Assembly: GCF_017654505.1 (NCBI RefSeq)
Contig: NC_054543.1
Coordinates: forward strand, 20,844,976-20,908,975
Length of the DNA: 64,000 nucleotides
Origin: Polyodon spathula
Lineage: Eukaryota > Chordata > Actinopteri > Acipenseriformes > Polyodontidae
Direction: 5' to 3'
The position numbers and the translations under genes are program-made. The stretch's first letter is position 1, and each line of letters starts with the position of its first letter. Below the pieces are notes generated by a model. That model was not told the DNA's origin. It worked only from the letters and a program-made list of their open reading frames with translations, and did no database searches. Shown here one piece after another: positions 55,181-64,000 of the stretch.

Positions 55181-55719
55181 AAAGGTCACAATATAAACCT
55201 ACACATTCAGAACAGTTTGGAGGATGTTCGAGCCGTACACACATTAATGGCAACAGCAAGAACATTGCACATTTTTTTTAAAGCAAGCTGTCAATGAGTG
55301 CTTTAAATAGAAAGCAAACAGAAAAGGCGTCACTAAAATTAACACAGGATGTGCAAACAAGATGGAACACGTCTGCTTGAGTTGAAGTGGCAGAATTTTT
55401 ACAGTTTTGTCAAAACCTGACTTGACAAAAAAGTCTGATACCGCTACTTCAGAACTACTGAGCAGTAGAAGCTAATGACCAAGGTACCCCCTCTACTTCA
55501 GCCATTTGAATTAGCTACAGTACTGTTAAGAGTGGAGCTAGTTCCAGGTACCCAGTTGCAACAGGGATAAAATAGACTGAGCCGTTCCCATTGAAGCTTG
55601 TAAAGGGGACACAACACCTGCTTTGCTAAGTCCAAATGCACAGTTTGCGAGAAAAACTACTGTGTAATTTATCACAGTGATTTCATTTACATCAACTGAA
55701 TGACCCAGGTGATGAAGAT
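55181..55719 (+). pseudogene. Decayed middle of the hAT transposase
   Basis: Short plus-strand frames between the LTR and the C-terminal frame fit a transposase with many frameshifts; no long frame survives. Confidence 0.35.
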
Positions 55720-56216
55720 ATGCCAATGCTTTTTACATCATTCCTTGATCCCAGATTCTGCAATTTGGATTTCCTATCAGAACAAGAAAAAGCCACTATA
55801 GTTGAAGCAATGCTTTCCAGACTAGTTAGGTTGACGGACAGCAGTCCCGCTAATGACATGAACTGTGCCACTACAACTACAAGTGACTTGCCATTTAAAA
55901 AGAAAACAAAGACAGAACAAGCATTTGCATTGTTATTTTGTGAACAAAAGCAACCAGAGAGGACCTCCAAGGAAAGCCTAATCAGACAAGAAGTGATGAC
56001 ATATACCTCTGAAACGAAGATCCACTGTTGTGGTGGAAAAATAACCAGACATGCTTTCCAAAACTAGCCACCTTGGCAATGAACAGGTTAAATATCCCAG
56101 CAACATCGTTCCCAAGTGAGCGGGTGTTCAGCAAGGCCGGGATGCCAGTTAACAAACGCTGTTCTTCTTTGAAACCGGAGAATGTGGATGACATCATTTT
56201 TCTCAACAAAAACTAA
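55720..56216 (+). pseudogene. hAT transposase C-terminal and dimerisation region
   Basis: The first frame has MPMLFTSFLDPRFCNLDFLS (the LDPRF motif of hAT transposases) and EQEKATIVEAMLSRLV. After a frame change, WWKNNQTCFPKLATLAMNRL, NIPATSFPSERVFSKAG and SSLKPENVDDIIFLNKN form the hATC dimerisation region, in which the P-(S/A)-ER-FS-AG core is intact. At least one frameshift at about 56030 separates the parts. With the BED finger at 53306 it formed one transposase before the LTR insertion. Confidence 0.85.
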
Positions 56217-56833
56217 AAGTAAATCGTTCTGGACCATGGACTTTATAAAATAAGTTGGAATTGTGAATAGTTAAATTAGTTTAAGTTGAATTGGTTAGTG
56301 TTCCCATTTGGATTTTGTTGCAAAGGATTTTTTTCTAACCGGCTGCTGTCAGTCAAGACATTGTAGGAAAGAAACATTTTAATCATTTTAACTATTTGAG
56401 AATGAGAAAAATGCATGGTGCTGCATGGGGATCTTGCAATGTGCACATAACGATAAGTTATGGATGTAACCCTGTTTCCTTGAAAGAGAAGATGACCACT
56501 AAATTGAATACTTTTGGGATATGCCTGCTTGTCAGCATTTTATATCAAAGCTGACAATAGGCCCCTCCGCGGAGTGATGTCCTCGCCCCCCCCTCTCCAA
56601 GGTAATAAATAGTCACTGTGAGGAGATCTCAGCCTCTTCTGTATTGAACCTGCGAATGCGAGTGATGCGACTTCACAAGGTTGGCGGCCATCTTCTCTTT
56701 CAGGGAACCAGGATTACATCTGTAACCCATTATTCCCTTTCAATTCGAAGATGACCGCCTAAACTGAATACTTTTGGGAAAGTATACCAGAGCCATCATG
56801 TGGGAGAATGAGCAGACATCTCGCTATCACCAT

Positions 56834-57364
56834 CTAGTGTTGGTGGTGTGAGCGTGCAACCTGAAGGACCCTAGCGCCTATTAAAGGCATAGAGAGATCT
56901 ACGACAATAAGTCGGTAGAACCTGGTAAACATACGTGGGGTAGTCCAGCTATACATATATTGGTCAACGAGGCACATCTGAAGAGGGCCCATGACATAGC
57001 CACACTCCTGGTTGAGTGCGCGACCAACCTCCCAGGTGGGGGTAGGCCAGCATTTGTATACGCAGTCGAAACTGTGTCCACAATCCAAGCTGGTGAGAAA
57101 AAAACGGGTTGCCAGAATATTAGCACCCAGGAATACCGAGTCGATAGGAACGTGGCAAGCAGATATGGCTGCTAGATACACTTTCAACACAGGGGGAGAT
57201 TTACCCGCCTCTAGTAGATCTTGCTGAAACTGCGGAAAAGCATATAAAGGCGCTTTGGGCATTTCGTGCGCTAGGGTATCGATGCTTAGTGGACCTCCAC
57301 AGCTGCAGAGGGAGAACCACATGGGGCAATGCCGTGGCAAAGAGGGTGACCTGGGCTTCCCCAA
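56834..57364 (-). pseudogene. DIRS tyrosine recombinase remnant
   Basis: The minus-strand frame has DLLEAGKSPPVLKVYLAAIS (N-terminal core-binding part). After a large internal deletion it has the C-terminal end MFTRFYRLIVVDLS with the FYRL segment expected to contain the catalytic Tyr. A parallel frame (56899-57126) holds AHSTRSVAMSWALFRC with the HxxR catalytic pair. The middle of the catalytic domain is deleted and the frames are shifted, so it is inactive. DIRS elements use this enzyme in place of an integrase. Confidence 0.75.
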
Positions 57365-57614
57365 AACGTTCCCAAATGCGCTGCACCATCTGAGGGTGCA
57401 GTCGCCATTCTGATGGATGAGGACCCTCCCTGGAGAAAAGATCTGCCGCCCAGTTCACCACTCCCGGGAGAGGTACAGCCCAGAGGGACAGTAGGTGCCT
57501 CTGTGCCCAGATCACTAACACCAGGGACTGAAGCCCACCCTGGTGATTCACGTACGCAAATACTGACAAGTTGTCCGTGCAGACAAGGAAAAAATGTCGC
57601 AGTGCGAGGTGCAC
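57201..57614 (-). pseudogene. DIRS RNase H remnant
   Basis: The frame reads VCTDNLSVFAYVNHQGGLQS, VVNWAADLFSREGPHPSEWR and LHPQMVQRIWERFGEAQVTL. In the family TDN carries a catalytic Asp and the (A/G)ADLLSR segment the last acidic residue; both are still visible. It continues in another frame into the recombinase. Confidence 0.8.
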
Positions 57615-58290
57615 TGCTCACAGTTGGATGCGTCTGTCGTCACCACTTGACGGTTGTAAATAACTCCCATCTTTACGCCTTCACTCAGGTGAAGGGATTG
57701 TCTCCACCAGCATAGCGCATTCCAGTACAGATGAGACACTGTCAGTCGATGGTGTCTGTCGTGCTTGGGGTGTAGCTGAAAGGCACTGAGCCACACTTGA
57801 AGCGGGCACATGTGAAGTAAACCCATTTGAATAGCTGAGGACACTGCGGCCATTAGACCCAGTAGTTTCTGGTACAGCACTAATTGCACTGTGGACCCTG
57901 TTTGAAACAGTGCCAGGCAGTTGTGAATAGCAGCTACCCTGTCGTCCAAATCCAGCCGGAGACCCAAAAAAAAACGTGCGGGGGGCTAAGGAGAGGCCAA
58001 ACGGCAGCACAGAGAACTCGAAGACGCGCCCCTAAAAGGTGAAGGAGAGATATTTCCTGAGCGCTGGACGGACAGGAACCTTCAGATCCACTACTGTAAA
58101 CAGTCACTCAGGTCGGACAGACTGGAGGATGTGGTGATGTGTGACCATCTGGAATCTCGTCTCCCTCAAGAACCCATTAAAGTGTCTCAGGTCTAGGATG
58201 GGGTGAAGGCTGTTGTCTTTTTTTGGAACCAAGAAATACCCTGAGTAGAACCCTCTCTTTGAAGGTGCGGTAGAAAAGAGACACACAACA
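57540..58290 (-). pseudogene. DIRS reverse transcriptase remnant
   Basis: Minus-strand frames contain GYFLVPKKDNSLHPILDLRH (N-terminal fingers, 58104-58286) and MLPFGLSLAPRTFFF, the post-catalytic PFGLSLAP motif (about 57965-58010). Then come LLGLMAAVSSAIQMGLLHMC and the connection towards RNase H. The catalytic-centre segment between the two blocks is largely deleted and frames change at least three times. Confidence 0.75.
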
Positions 58291-58918
58291 GCAAGCTTGA
58301 GATTTGTGGTATTTTTGTTGTTTTTCTTTTTATTGACAGTAAAATCAATAGTAAATCAGCAGCCTGTAGAGGCGCTAGGCCGCGCACACCACCCTCAAGA
58401 CAACAGCGACTGCACAGCAAGCATGGACTCACCAGTGGGTCATGTTTCCCTTCTCTTTTTTTTTTTACAGTTGCAAAAGAGCATAGGAAAAAACAGAAGG
58501 AACGTGCAGCAAGCCAGAGGTTAAAGCAGGCTACAATCGCCGAGCAATGTAGGCTGTTGCGTTAGCTCAGCCTTCAGTGCCGAGTTTGATTCCTAGGAAG
58601 TGGCAAGCCTACTTTCGGCAATTAATTGCAAGGCAACTCACAAAAACTTGAAGAAGGAGCTCTAAACAGTCAATCACAACTGGAAAAAAGGGTTAGAGTA
58701 GTACTCACCACTTTACCTACTTGGCTGTAAAAAATACAAAAGAGGCTGAAATCTCCGCTCAGTGACTATTTATTACCTCGGTGAGGAGGGACCGAGGACG
58801 TCACTCCACGGAGGTGCCTATCGGCAGCTTTGATATAAAATGCTGAGCGAATACCTAAACAAGCAGGCATATCCCAAAAGAATTCAATTTGGCAGTCATC
58901 TTCGAATTGAAAGGGAAA

Positions 58919-59194
58919 CACAATCATAGTAAACACACACCCATACATTCCCAGGTAAAACTACATCGACAGTACAGCAAGTCCGGTTTCCAGTTAAAGC
59001 CTCTAATATTCAGTATTCAGTAATAACATTCATTAATATTTTTTCCATGGATGCCCACAGCAAATCTACTACACAAACAATGTGGAAGAGACTAGTCAGT
59101 CTCATGTGCAGTGTTTACCTGTAAAATACAGCATGCATAAAACTGAGGCAATGATTTACTTCCAGAGAGGCTTTTTAATTTATGCATGCTTATT
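58919..59194. other. Non-coding DNA, no gene seen
   Basis: No features recognised. Confidence 0.35.
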
Positions 59195-60733
59195 GTCTAC
59201 ACCCTTTCAAAATGTTCACCTTTTGTTGCCTCATAGCCTGGAATTAAAATATGCTTTTTTTTCATTTATCTACACATCCTACCCTACAACTTCCAAGTGA
59301 ACACAATATTCTGGACATTTCTAGAATATTAATTAACAATAAAAACTAAAATAGCTGGTTGGAGAAGTGTCCACCCCCCTTGTAATAGCAATCCTAAATT
59401 AGCTCAGGTGTAACCAATCGCCTTCAAAATCACACACCAAGTTAACTGGCCTCCACCTGTGTTAAACTGTAGTGATTCACATGATTTCAGGATAAATTCA
59501 GCAGTTCCTAAAGGTTCCCTCTGCTGGATAGTGCATTTCAAAGCAAAGACTCAACCATGAGCACCAAGGCGCTTTCAAAAGAACGCTGGGACAAAGTTGT
59601 TAAAAGGCACAGATCAGGGGATGGGTTTAAAATAATATCAAAGACCTTGAATATTCCTTGGAGCACGGTCAAAACGATTATTAAGAAGTGGAAGGTGTAT
59701 GGCACCGCCAAGACCCTGCCTAGATCAGGACGTCCCTCAGAACTGGATGACCAAGCAAGAAGGAGACTGATCAGAGAGGCTACCAAGAGGCCAATGTCAA
59801 CTTTGCAAGAGCTACAGGCTTTTATGGCGAAGACTGGTCAAAGTGTGCATGTGACAACAATATCGCAAGCACTCCACAAATCTGGCCTGTATGGCAGGGT
59901 GGCAAGAAGGAAGCAATTAGTCAAGAAAGCCCACCTTGAATCCCGTTTGAAGTATGCAAAAAAACACTCAGGAGATTATGTAGCCATGTGGCAAAAGGTT
60001 GTGTGGTCTGACGAAATTAAAATGCAACCTTTTGGCCTAAATGCAAAGTTATGATTGGCACAAACCCAACGCAGTGCATCACCCAAAGAACACCATCCCT
60101 ACTGGGAAGCATGGTGGTGGCAGCATCATGTTATGGAGGCGTTTTTCATTGACAGGGACTGGGGCACTTGTCAGGACAGAAGGGAAAATGAATGGAGAAG
60201 TCCTTGAGGAAACCCTCTGCCCTCTGCAAGAAAGCTGAAACTGGGATGGAAGTTCACCTTAACAACGACCTAAAGCACACAGCCAAAGCTACACTGTAGT
60301 GGCTAAGGAACAAAAAGCTAAATGTCCTTGAGTGGTCCAGTCAGAGCCCCGACCAAAAACCAATCAAAACTTTGTGGAATGACTTGACGATTGCTGTCTT
60401 GACAGCGCTTGAACAGTTCTGTAAAGAAGAATGGTCAAATACTGTCAAATCTATGTATGCAAAGTTGGCAGAGACCTATCCCAACAGACTCACAGCTGTC
60501 ATTGCTACCAAAGGTGCTTCCGCCAAGTATTAACTCATGAGGGTGGACTTATCCAATTATGATCTTTCAGTTTTGTATTTTTAATATATAACTTTTTTCC
60601 CTTTAACAGTGTGGTGTATGGTGTGTAGATAAGTGTGAAAAAAAAAATCCTCATTTAAATGCAACTCTGAGGCACTGACAAAACAAAATGTGAAAAAAGT
60701 TCAAGGGGGGGTAGACTTTCTATAGGCACTGTA
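59195..60733 (+). mobile_element. Tc1-type transposon, nearly full length
   Basis: The right end reads GACTTTCTATAGGCACTG followed by TA, the inverse of the terminal sequence at 29508. The left side starts near 59195 with TCAAAATGTTCACCTTTTGT and lacks the outermost bases of the terminal repeat. The transposase gene occupies 59557-60535. Confidence 0.85.
59557..60535 (+). pseudogene. Tc1 transposase, frameshifted
   Basis: The first frame (165 codons) encodes MSTKALSKERWDKVVKRHRS, two helix-turn-helix units separated by the GRPSELDD hinge (LPRSGRPSELDDQARRRLIR), and [20 protein letters not shown] with the first catalytic Asp. A frameshift at about 60050 moves into [40 protein letters not shown], and a stop at 60236. 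A third frame carries the HLNNDLKHTAKAT segment (about 60255), where the usual QQDNDPKHTA Asp is replaced in context. About 330 codons in all, the normal Tc1 length. Inactive because of frameshifts, but the best preserved Tc1 in the window. Confidence 0.88.
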
Positions 60734-60734
60734 T

Positions 60735-60762
60735 ATGTGTTTGTGTGTGTGTGTATTTTGTG

Positions 60763-60806
<44 letters not shown>

Positions 60807-60836
60807 TTTTTTTTTTTTTTTTTTTTTTTTATATAT
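60735..60836. repeat. (GT)n-(AT)n-poly-T microsatellite
   Basis: A GT run, an AT run and then a long T tract separate two Tc1 relics that lie in opposite orientation. Confidence 0.92.
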
Positions 60837-60839
60837 AGG

Positions 60840-61895
60840 GAGGTTTTAATACTGGCACCTTTGATAAAGATGAGCTCCCTTGATAAAGATTTTTATTTCC
60901 AAAAAAGTGAAGTGTCAGAATTATTGGCACCTTTGTTTTCAGTACTTTGTGCACCCTCCCCTTGCAAGGATAATGGCACTGTACCTTTTCCTATAATTTT
61001 TTATGAGATTGGAAAACACACTGGAAGGGATGTTAGACCATTCCTCCATACAGAATCTTTCCAGATCCTTGGTATCCTTTGGTCTGCACTTATGGACTGC
61101 CCTCTTCAATTACAACCACAGGTTTTCAATGGGATTCAAGTCCGGAGACTGAGATGGTCATTGCAAAATGTTGATTTTGTGATCAATTAACCATTTCTTT
61201 GTGAATTTTGATGTGTGCTTGAGGTCACTGTCTTGCTGGAAGATCCACGTGCAGCCATGTTTCAACCTCCTGGCAAAGGCAACCAGGTTTTTGGCTAAAA
61301 TGTTCTGGTACTTGGTAGTGTTCATGATGCCGCTGACCTGAACAAGGTCCCCAGGACAAAGCAAAACAGCCCCATAACATAAAAGATCCACCACCATACT
61401 TAACAGTAGATAATGGTTCTTTTCTGCATACGCATCCTTCTTTCGACACCAAACCCAACGCTGATGTGCGTGGCCAAAGAACTCTATTTTCATCTCATCT
61501 GATCATACCACCCAGTTCCAATCCAAGTGCCAGTGCCGTTAAGCAAACTCCAGGCACTAACATTTGTTGGTTGCTCTCAATAAAGGCTTTTTTCTGGCAA
61601 CCCTTCCAAATAGGCTATTGGCATGGAGGTGGCATCTAATTGTAGATTTGGTGACCCCAAGATGCAACCAAGTTCTGTAATTCTTCAACTGTGGCCCTTG
61701 GATTCTTCTTTGTCTCCCAAACCATTTTCCTCACTGTGCGTGGGGGCAAGATGCACTTGTGTCCTCTACCAGGCAGATTTACCACTGTTCCACTGGTTTT
61801 GAACTACTTAATTATTGCCCTAATAGTGGTAAGTGGTATATTTAGGTTTTTAGCTAGTTTTTTGTACCCATTACCTTTTTTATGAACAACCATTT
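60840..61895 (-). mobile_element. Tc1-type transposon relic, opposite orientation
   Basis: The minus-strand transposase starts near 61893 (MVVHKKGNGYKKLAKNLNIP), passes through VRKMVWETKKNPRATVEELQ and a broken middle (HAHQRWVWCRKKDAYAEKNH, YGGGSFMLWGCFALSWG in another frame), and reaches WIFQQDSDLKHTSKFTKKWL, where the DNDPKH block has become DSDLKH. The element's 5' terminal repeat is missing at the junction with the LTR at 61905. The TTGGCACCTTTG-type phrases near 60860 and 60920 belong to its 3' end. Confidence 0.83.
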
Positions 61896-61904
61896 CAGTG
61901 GCAA

Positions 61905-62013
61905 ACAGGTGTGGAGAGGGAGAAAACAAAGTAAATAAATTGTTCGTTTGTCTATTCATCCACTTTGTTTAGTGTTAGTCCATTTTGTTTGTCTGTTTTG
62001 GCCAACGCGCCTG
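61905..62013 (+). mobile_element. LTR family B, middle part (5' truncated), left of a nested LTR element
   Basis: Matches family B from ACAGGTGTGGAG through GTCTGTTTTGGCCAACGCGC (compare 54039-54192). It is cut by element C at 62014 and resumes at 63755. Confidence 0.78.
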
Positions 62014-62439
62014 TGTGGCAGGCTGGCGAGTGGATAGAGGCCCAGAGACAGACTGCAGTTCAAAAAAATATACTTTTATTATAAATAGATACAAAAATAA
62101 AAAGGCACAAGGGCCAAAACAAAGGGATTGAAACACAAAAAGAAAGACAAAAAAACAAAATGTACAAAATAAAGGTTTCCAGGCTGGGCAATGCCTTCAC
62201 TGGATTTAGAAAACTGAAAAATCACAACCAACAAAACACCAACCTGCTTCCTCAGCTCCCTCCTCCCAAATGAGAAGCAGAGGCCTCCTTTTATGTCAGG
62301 TGGCTGGGCGCTGATTGATCGTTAATTAACCTAATCAACTAATCAACCCCAGCCACCTGAACATAATAAACCCAGGCAGGTAGGGGAAATTAACCCCATC
62401 CCTGCCAATTTAAAAAGGGCAGAGCTTTGCTCTGCCACA
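62014..62439 (-). mobile_element. LTR family C, 3' LTR
   Basis: A 426-bp LTR from TGTGGCAGGCTGGCGAG to GCTCTGCCACA. On the minus strand it is directly preceded by CATGGGGGGAGGTG, a polypurine tract. Its first 107 bp (plus strand) are repeated with one difference at 63648-63754, the 5' LTR remnant. It is inserted in an LTR of family B. Confidence 0.88.
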
Positions 62440-62638
62440 CACCTCCCCCCATGTACAACATACACCGGCCGCAATCGGCCAACTCCCCCCTTCCCCCCCA
62501 AGAGTCCAATTATGTCCCTTGGGTGGGCTGTTATGGTGGGTGGTGGTGGGCGGGGTTGATGTCGGAGCCCCCAAGCCTTCTTTAGTTGAGGGGGCCCCGG
62601 ATCTCCAAGGTAGTACGACGACGGCGGCCCGGCTCCCT

Positions 62639-63560
62639 CTAGAGGCGGTGACGGCAGCGGACCCTCGGCAACCCTAGAAAACAAAAAGGAGACACCAGCA
62701 GTCCCAAGCGATGCGGAGCAGCAGGCAACCCCAGGCAATGCAAATGTGTCATCACTGAGCGGAGTGGGAGTGGCATCCCTGGGCGGTGCAAGGCAGGCAT
62801 CCTTGGGCCATAGCTCCTCCCCTCTTGGCTCTGAGAACGGCGGCTCCTCCTCCCTCTCTGGCTCTGGGGACGGCGGCTCCTCCTCCCTCTCTGGCTCTGG
62901 GGACGGCGGCTCCTCCTCCCTCTCTGGCTCTGGCGGCTCCTCCTCCCTCTCTGGCTCTGGGGATGGCGGCTCCTCCTCTCTCTGGCTCTGGGGATCGGCG
63001 GCTCCTCCTCCCTCTCTGGCTCTGGGAGACGGCGGCTCCTCCTCCCTCTCTGGCTCTGGGGACGGCGGCTCCTCCTCTCTCTCTGGCTCTGGGGACGGCT
63101 CCTCCTCCCTCTCTGGCTCTGGGGACGGCGGCTCCTCCTCCCTCTCTGGCTCTGGGGACGGCGGCTCCTCCTAACTATGGGGAGATCGTGGACGAGGTCT
63201 GCTTCAGGATGCATCAACCAGTCCCAGATCTCCTGGGACGGTGGTGAAGGTGGTGGTGCTGGAGATAGTGGGGTGGCCCCTGATGCCCGGGGTGAATACT
63301 GCACCTCTTCCTGGGCCTGGTTGTAGGGGCATCCTGCCCAGTTGTGACCATCCACCTCACACCGGCCACACCAGTTTGCCGGTGGCACATCTGGGCAGGA
63401 CCGCCAACGATGGTCCTCCTTCCCGCACCAGGAACACCAAGGGAAGAGGCTGGCCGGGTCCTCCAGCGGTGGCTGCAGCAGCTTACATTTCTTCAGCTGC
63501 TGCTTGTCCTGCCTTTGCCGCTGTCTGCTCTTCTTTCCCTTTTTTTTTTTTTTTTTCCAA
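62639..63560 (-). CDS. Double zinc-knuckle, RRPQSQRG-repeat protein of LTR element C
   Basis: The minus-strand frame is open from the LTR side through 62639 (352 codons); the true start is probably after the poly-T/A tracts at about 63545-63600. Two canonical CCHC knuckles stand in tandem: CSWCGKEDHRWRSC and CGRCEVDGHNWAGC (both C-x2-C-x4-H-x4-C), about 13 residues apart. Then come a proline/serine linker (SPAPPPSPPSQEIWDWLMHP) and about ten copies of an Arg/Ser-rich RRPQSQRGRRS 11-mer (33-bp DNA units, some shortened), and a C-terminal part with GLPAAPHRLGLL-type phrases. The knuckle pair is typical of Gag nucleocapsid; the basic repeats would also bind nucleic acid. No protease or polymerase follows. 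The open frame is largely intact, and the element may be young. Confidence 0.65.
62840..63175. repeat. 33-bp tandem repeat, about 10 units
   Basis: The unit is GGCTCTGGGGACGGCGGCTC plus CTCCTCCCTCTCT, with several shortened copies. It encodes the Arg-rich 11-mer repeat of element C on the minus strand. Long frames on the plus strand are by-products. Confidence 0.92.
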
Positions 63561-63647
63561 AAAAAATTATCCCAAAAATTCAAAAAAAAAAAAAAAAAAC
63601 TACTGCTCTGAGCCTCTAGGTGGCGCTGTCCCACTGCTAACACCAAA

Positions 63648-63754
63648 TGTGGCAGGCTGGCAAGTGGATAGAGGCCCAGAGACAGACTGCAGTTCAAAAA
63701 AATATACTTTTATTATAAATAGATACAAAAATAAAAAGGCACAAGGGCCAAAAC
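63648..63754 (-). mobile_element. LTR family C, 5' LTR remnant
   Basis: Matches the first 107 bp of 62014-62120 almost perfectly. It ends abruptly at GGGCCAAAAC, where family B LTR sequence resumes, so about 320 bp of the LTR were lost. Confidence 0.85.
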
Positions 63755-63910
63755 AGCAGCCCTTTTCTTTTAAAGTGTTTTTGTCTGTTTAAACTGTTCA
63801 TTTTACAATAAATGCACTCAGCGCGCAGCGTCGCAGTTTTCACCTGCCGGTACTGTCTGCGTGTGTACTCCTTTCTGGCCTTACGTCACCCTACAGCCAG
63901 CCTGTTCACA
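63755..63910 (+). mobile_element. LTR family B, 3' part, right of the nested element C
   Basis: CTTTTCTTTTAAAGTGTTTT through CTACAGCCAGCCTGTTCACA matches 54190-54348. It is the continuation of the LTR interrupted at 62013. No internal region or primer-binding site follows, so it is a solo or 3' LTR. Confidence 0.8.
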
Positions 63911-64000
63911 ATGACAAATGTATTTTACATGTGTGTTACCTCATTTTTATACCCCAGTGAAACAGGAATCCATGGAAGGCCACAATACAGTTCCTTAAGA
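63911..64000. other. Non-coding DNA to window end
   Basis: No features seen. Confidence 0.4.

Larger units (their letters stand above)
53025..56290 (+). mobile_element. ZBED-type hAT transposon split by an LTR element
   Basis: The left end near 53025 (TAGGGCTGGGAAGATGGATC) resembles hAT-Ac termini. It is followed by a BED zinc finger frame (53306-53524), an LTR family B element (53724-55180) and the C-terminal transposase frames (55720-56216). The right terminus is lost or too diverged to see before the DIRS element begins at about 56459. Confidence 0.75.
56459..58918 (-). mobile_element. Compact DIRS element with both inverted terminal repeats
   Basis: The outer sequences are inverted repeats. 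The left one (about 56459-56660) carries GAAGATGACCACTAAATTGA and ATACTTTTGGGATATGCCTG. The right one (about 58740-58918) reads as its complement, GGCATATCCCAAAAGAATTC and CAGTCATCTTCGAATTG. Next to the left repeat, at 56703-56765, GGAACCAGGATTACATCTGT and TTCCCTTTCAATTCGAAGAT complement the two outermost ends, which is the internal complementary region of DIRS elements. On the minus strand reverse transcriptase, RNase H and recombinase remnants follow in order. The element is only about 2.46 kb, far shorter than autonomous DIRS; the gag side and parts of pol are deleted. Confidence 0.85.
62440..63647 (-). mobile_element. LTR element C, internal region
   Basis: Bounded by a polypurine tract at the 3' LTR and, next to the 5' LTR remnant after a 2-bp spacer, a primer-binding site whose plus-strand text is TCCCACTGCTAACACCA (63629-63645), nearly identical to that of element B. 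Only 1.2 kb long. It codes for a single zinc-knuckle/repeat protein and no enzyme. Confidence 0.82.

Noticed and set aside
58556..58610. tRNA-like stretch (GTTAGCTCAG ... GAGTTTGATTCC)
   Set aside because: It resembles A and B boxes, but they are only about 20 bp apart and no cloverleaf can form; it lies within the DIRS element.
62746..63247. Ser/Gly- or Pro/Ala-rich plus-strand frames
   Set aside because: They are complements of the 33-bp repeat of element C. The CCHC knuckles are on the minus strand.

Overview
The window looks like non-coding, repeat-saturated vertebrate DNA, most likely from a ray-finned fish. The reasons are several Tc1-type transposons, hAT elements, tyrosine-recombinase (DIRS) retroelements, an L2/CR1-like LINE, an R2-type (restriction-like endonuclease) LINE, long TA/GT microsatellites, and only a few short exon-like islands with GT-AG borders. 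A sturgeon-like, non-teleost source is my guess from the repeat style and is not proven by the sequence. There is no bacterial-type operon, CRISPR array or phage. Coordinates of degenerate elements are approximate.

Layout. 1-10 kb: exon-like islands on the minus strand (1208-1310, 5325-5382, weaker 8884-8944), a hAT element with a perfect 8-bp target duplication (6428-7802) and an R2-type LINE tail (9119-9880). 10-22 kb: an L2-like LINE (10404-12030, minus), an isolated plus-strand exon-like segment (12887-13065), a solo LTR of family A (14199-14814), DIRS and Tc1 fragments (17.2-18.2 kb), then a 3' LTR of family A split by a 1.65-kb LTR-like insertion, followed by its internal region (18347-21530). 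22-30 kb: a long DIRS element on the minus strand, split by a hAT element that itself contains two Tc1 relics; then degenerate tandem repeats, an LTR-like repeat (family D) and a Tc1 end. 30-44 kb: mostly unassigned AT-rich DNA with one good exon candidate (32539-32661), a compact hairpin MITE, a solo LTR A (36018-36632), a family A element with its coding region (38030-40180), and a weak terminal exon candidate (40394-40512). 44-53 kb: a MITE with long TIRs, a second family D copy split by a hAT-like element, a Tc1, a hAT pseudogene and a second R2-type LINE tail. 53-64 kb: a ZBED/hAT transposon split by an LTR family B element, a compact DIRS with both inverted terminal repeats and an internal complementary region, two Tc1 relics, and an LTR family C element sitting inside an LTR B.

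The most unusual content is a set of three related LTR element types (A, B, C). Their internal regions encode only a small CCHC zinc-knuckle protein followed by in-frame tandem repeats. No protease, reverse transcriptase or integrase is visible. The tandem units I measured (24, 27, 30, 33, 36 and 39 bp) are all multiples of three. These elements keep LTRs, a primer-binding site and a polypurine tract, so they look like non-autonomous, Gag-fragment-only retrotransposons mobilised by another element's enzymes.

Host coding content is minimal. Three minus-strand exon candidates (32.5, 8.9 and 5.3 kb) have compatible splice phases and may belong to one gene whose large introns hold most of the mobile DNA; I could not name the gene.
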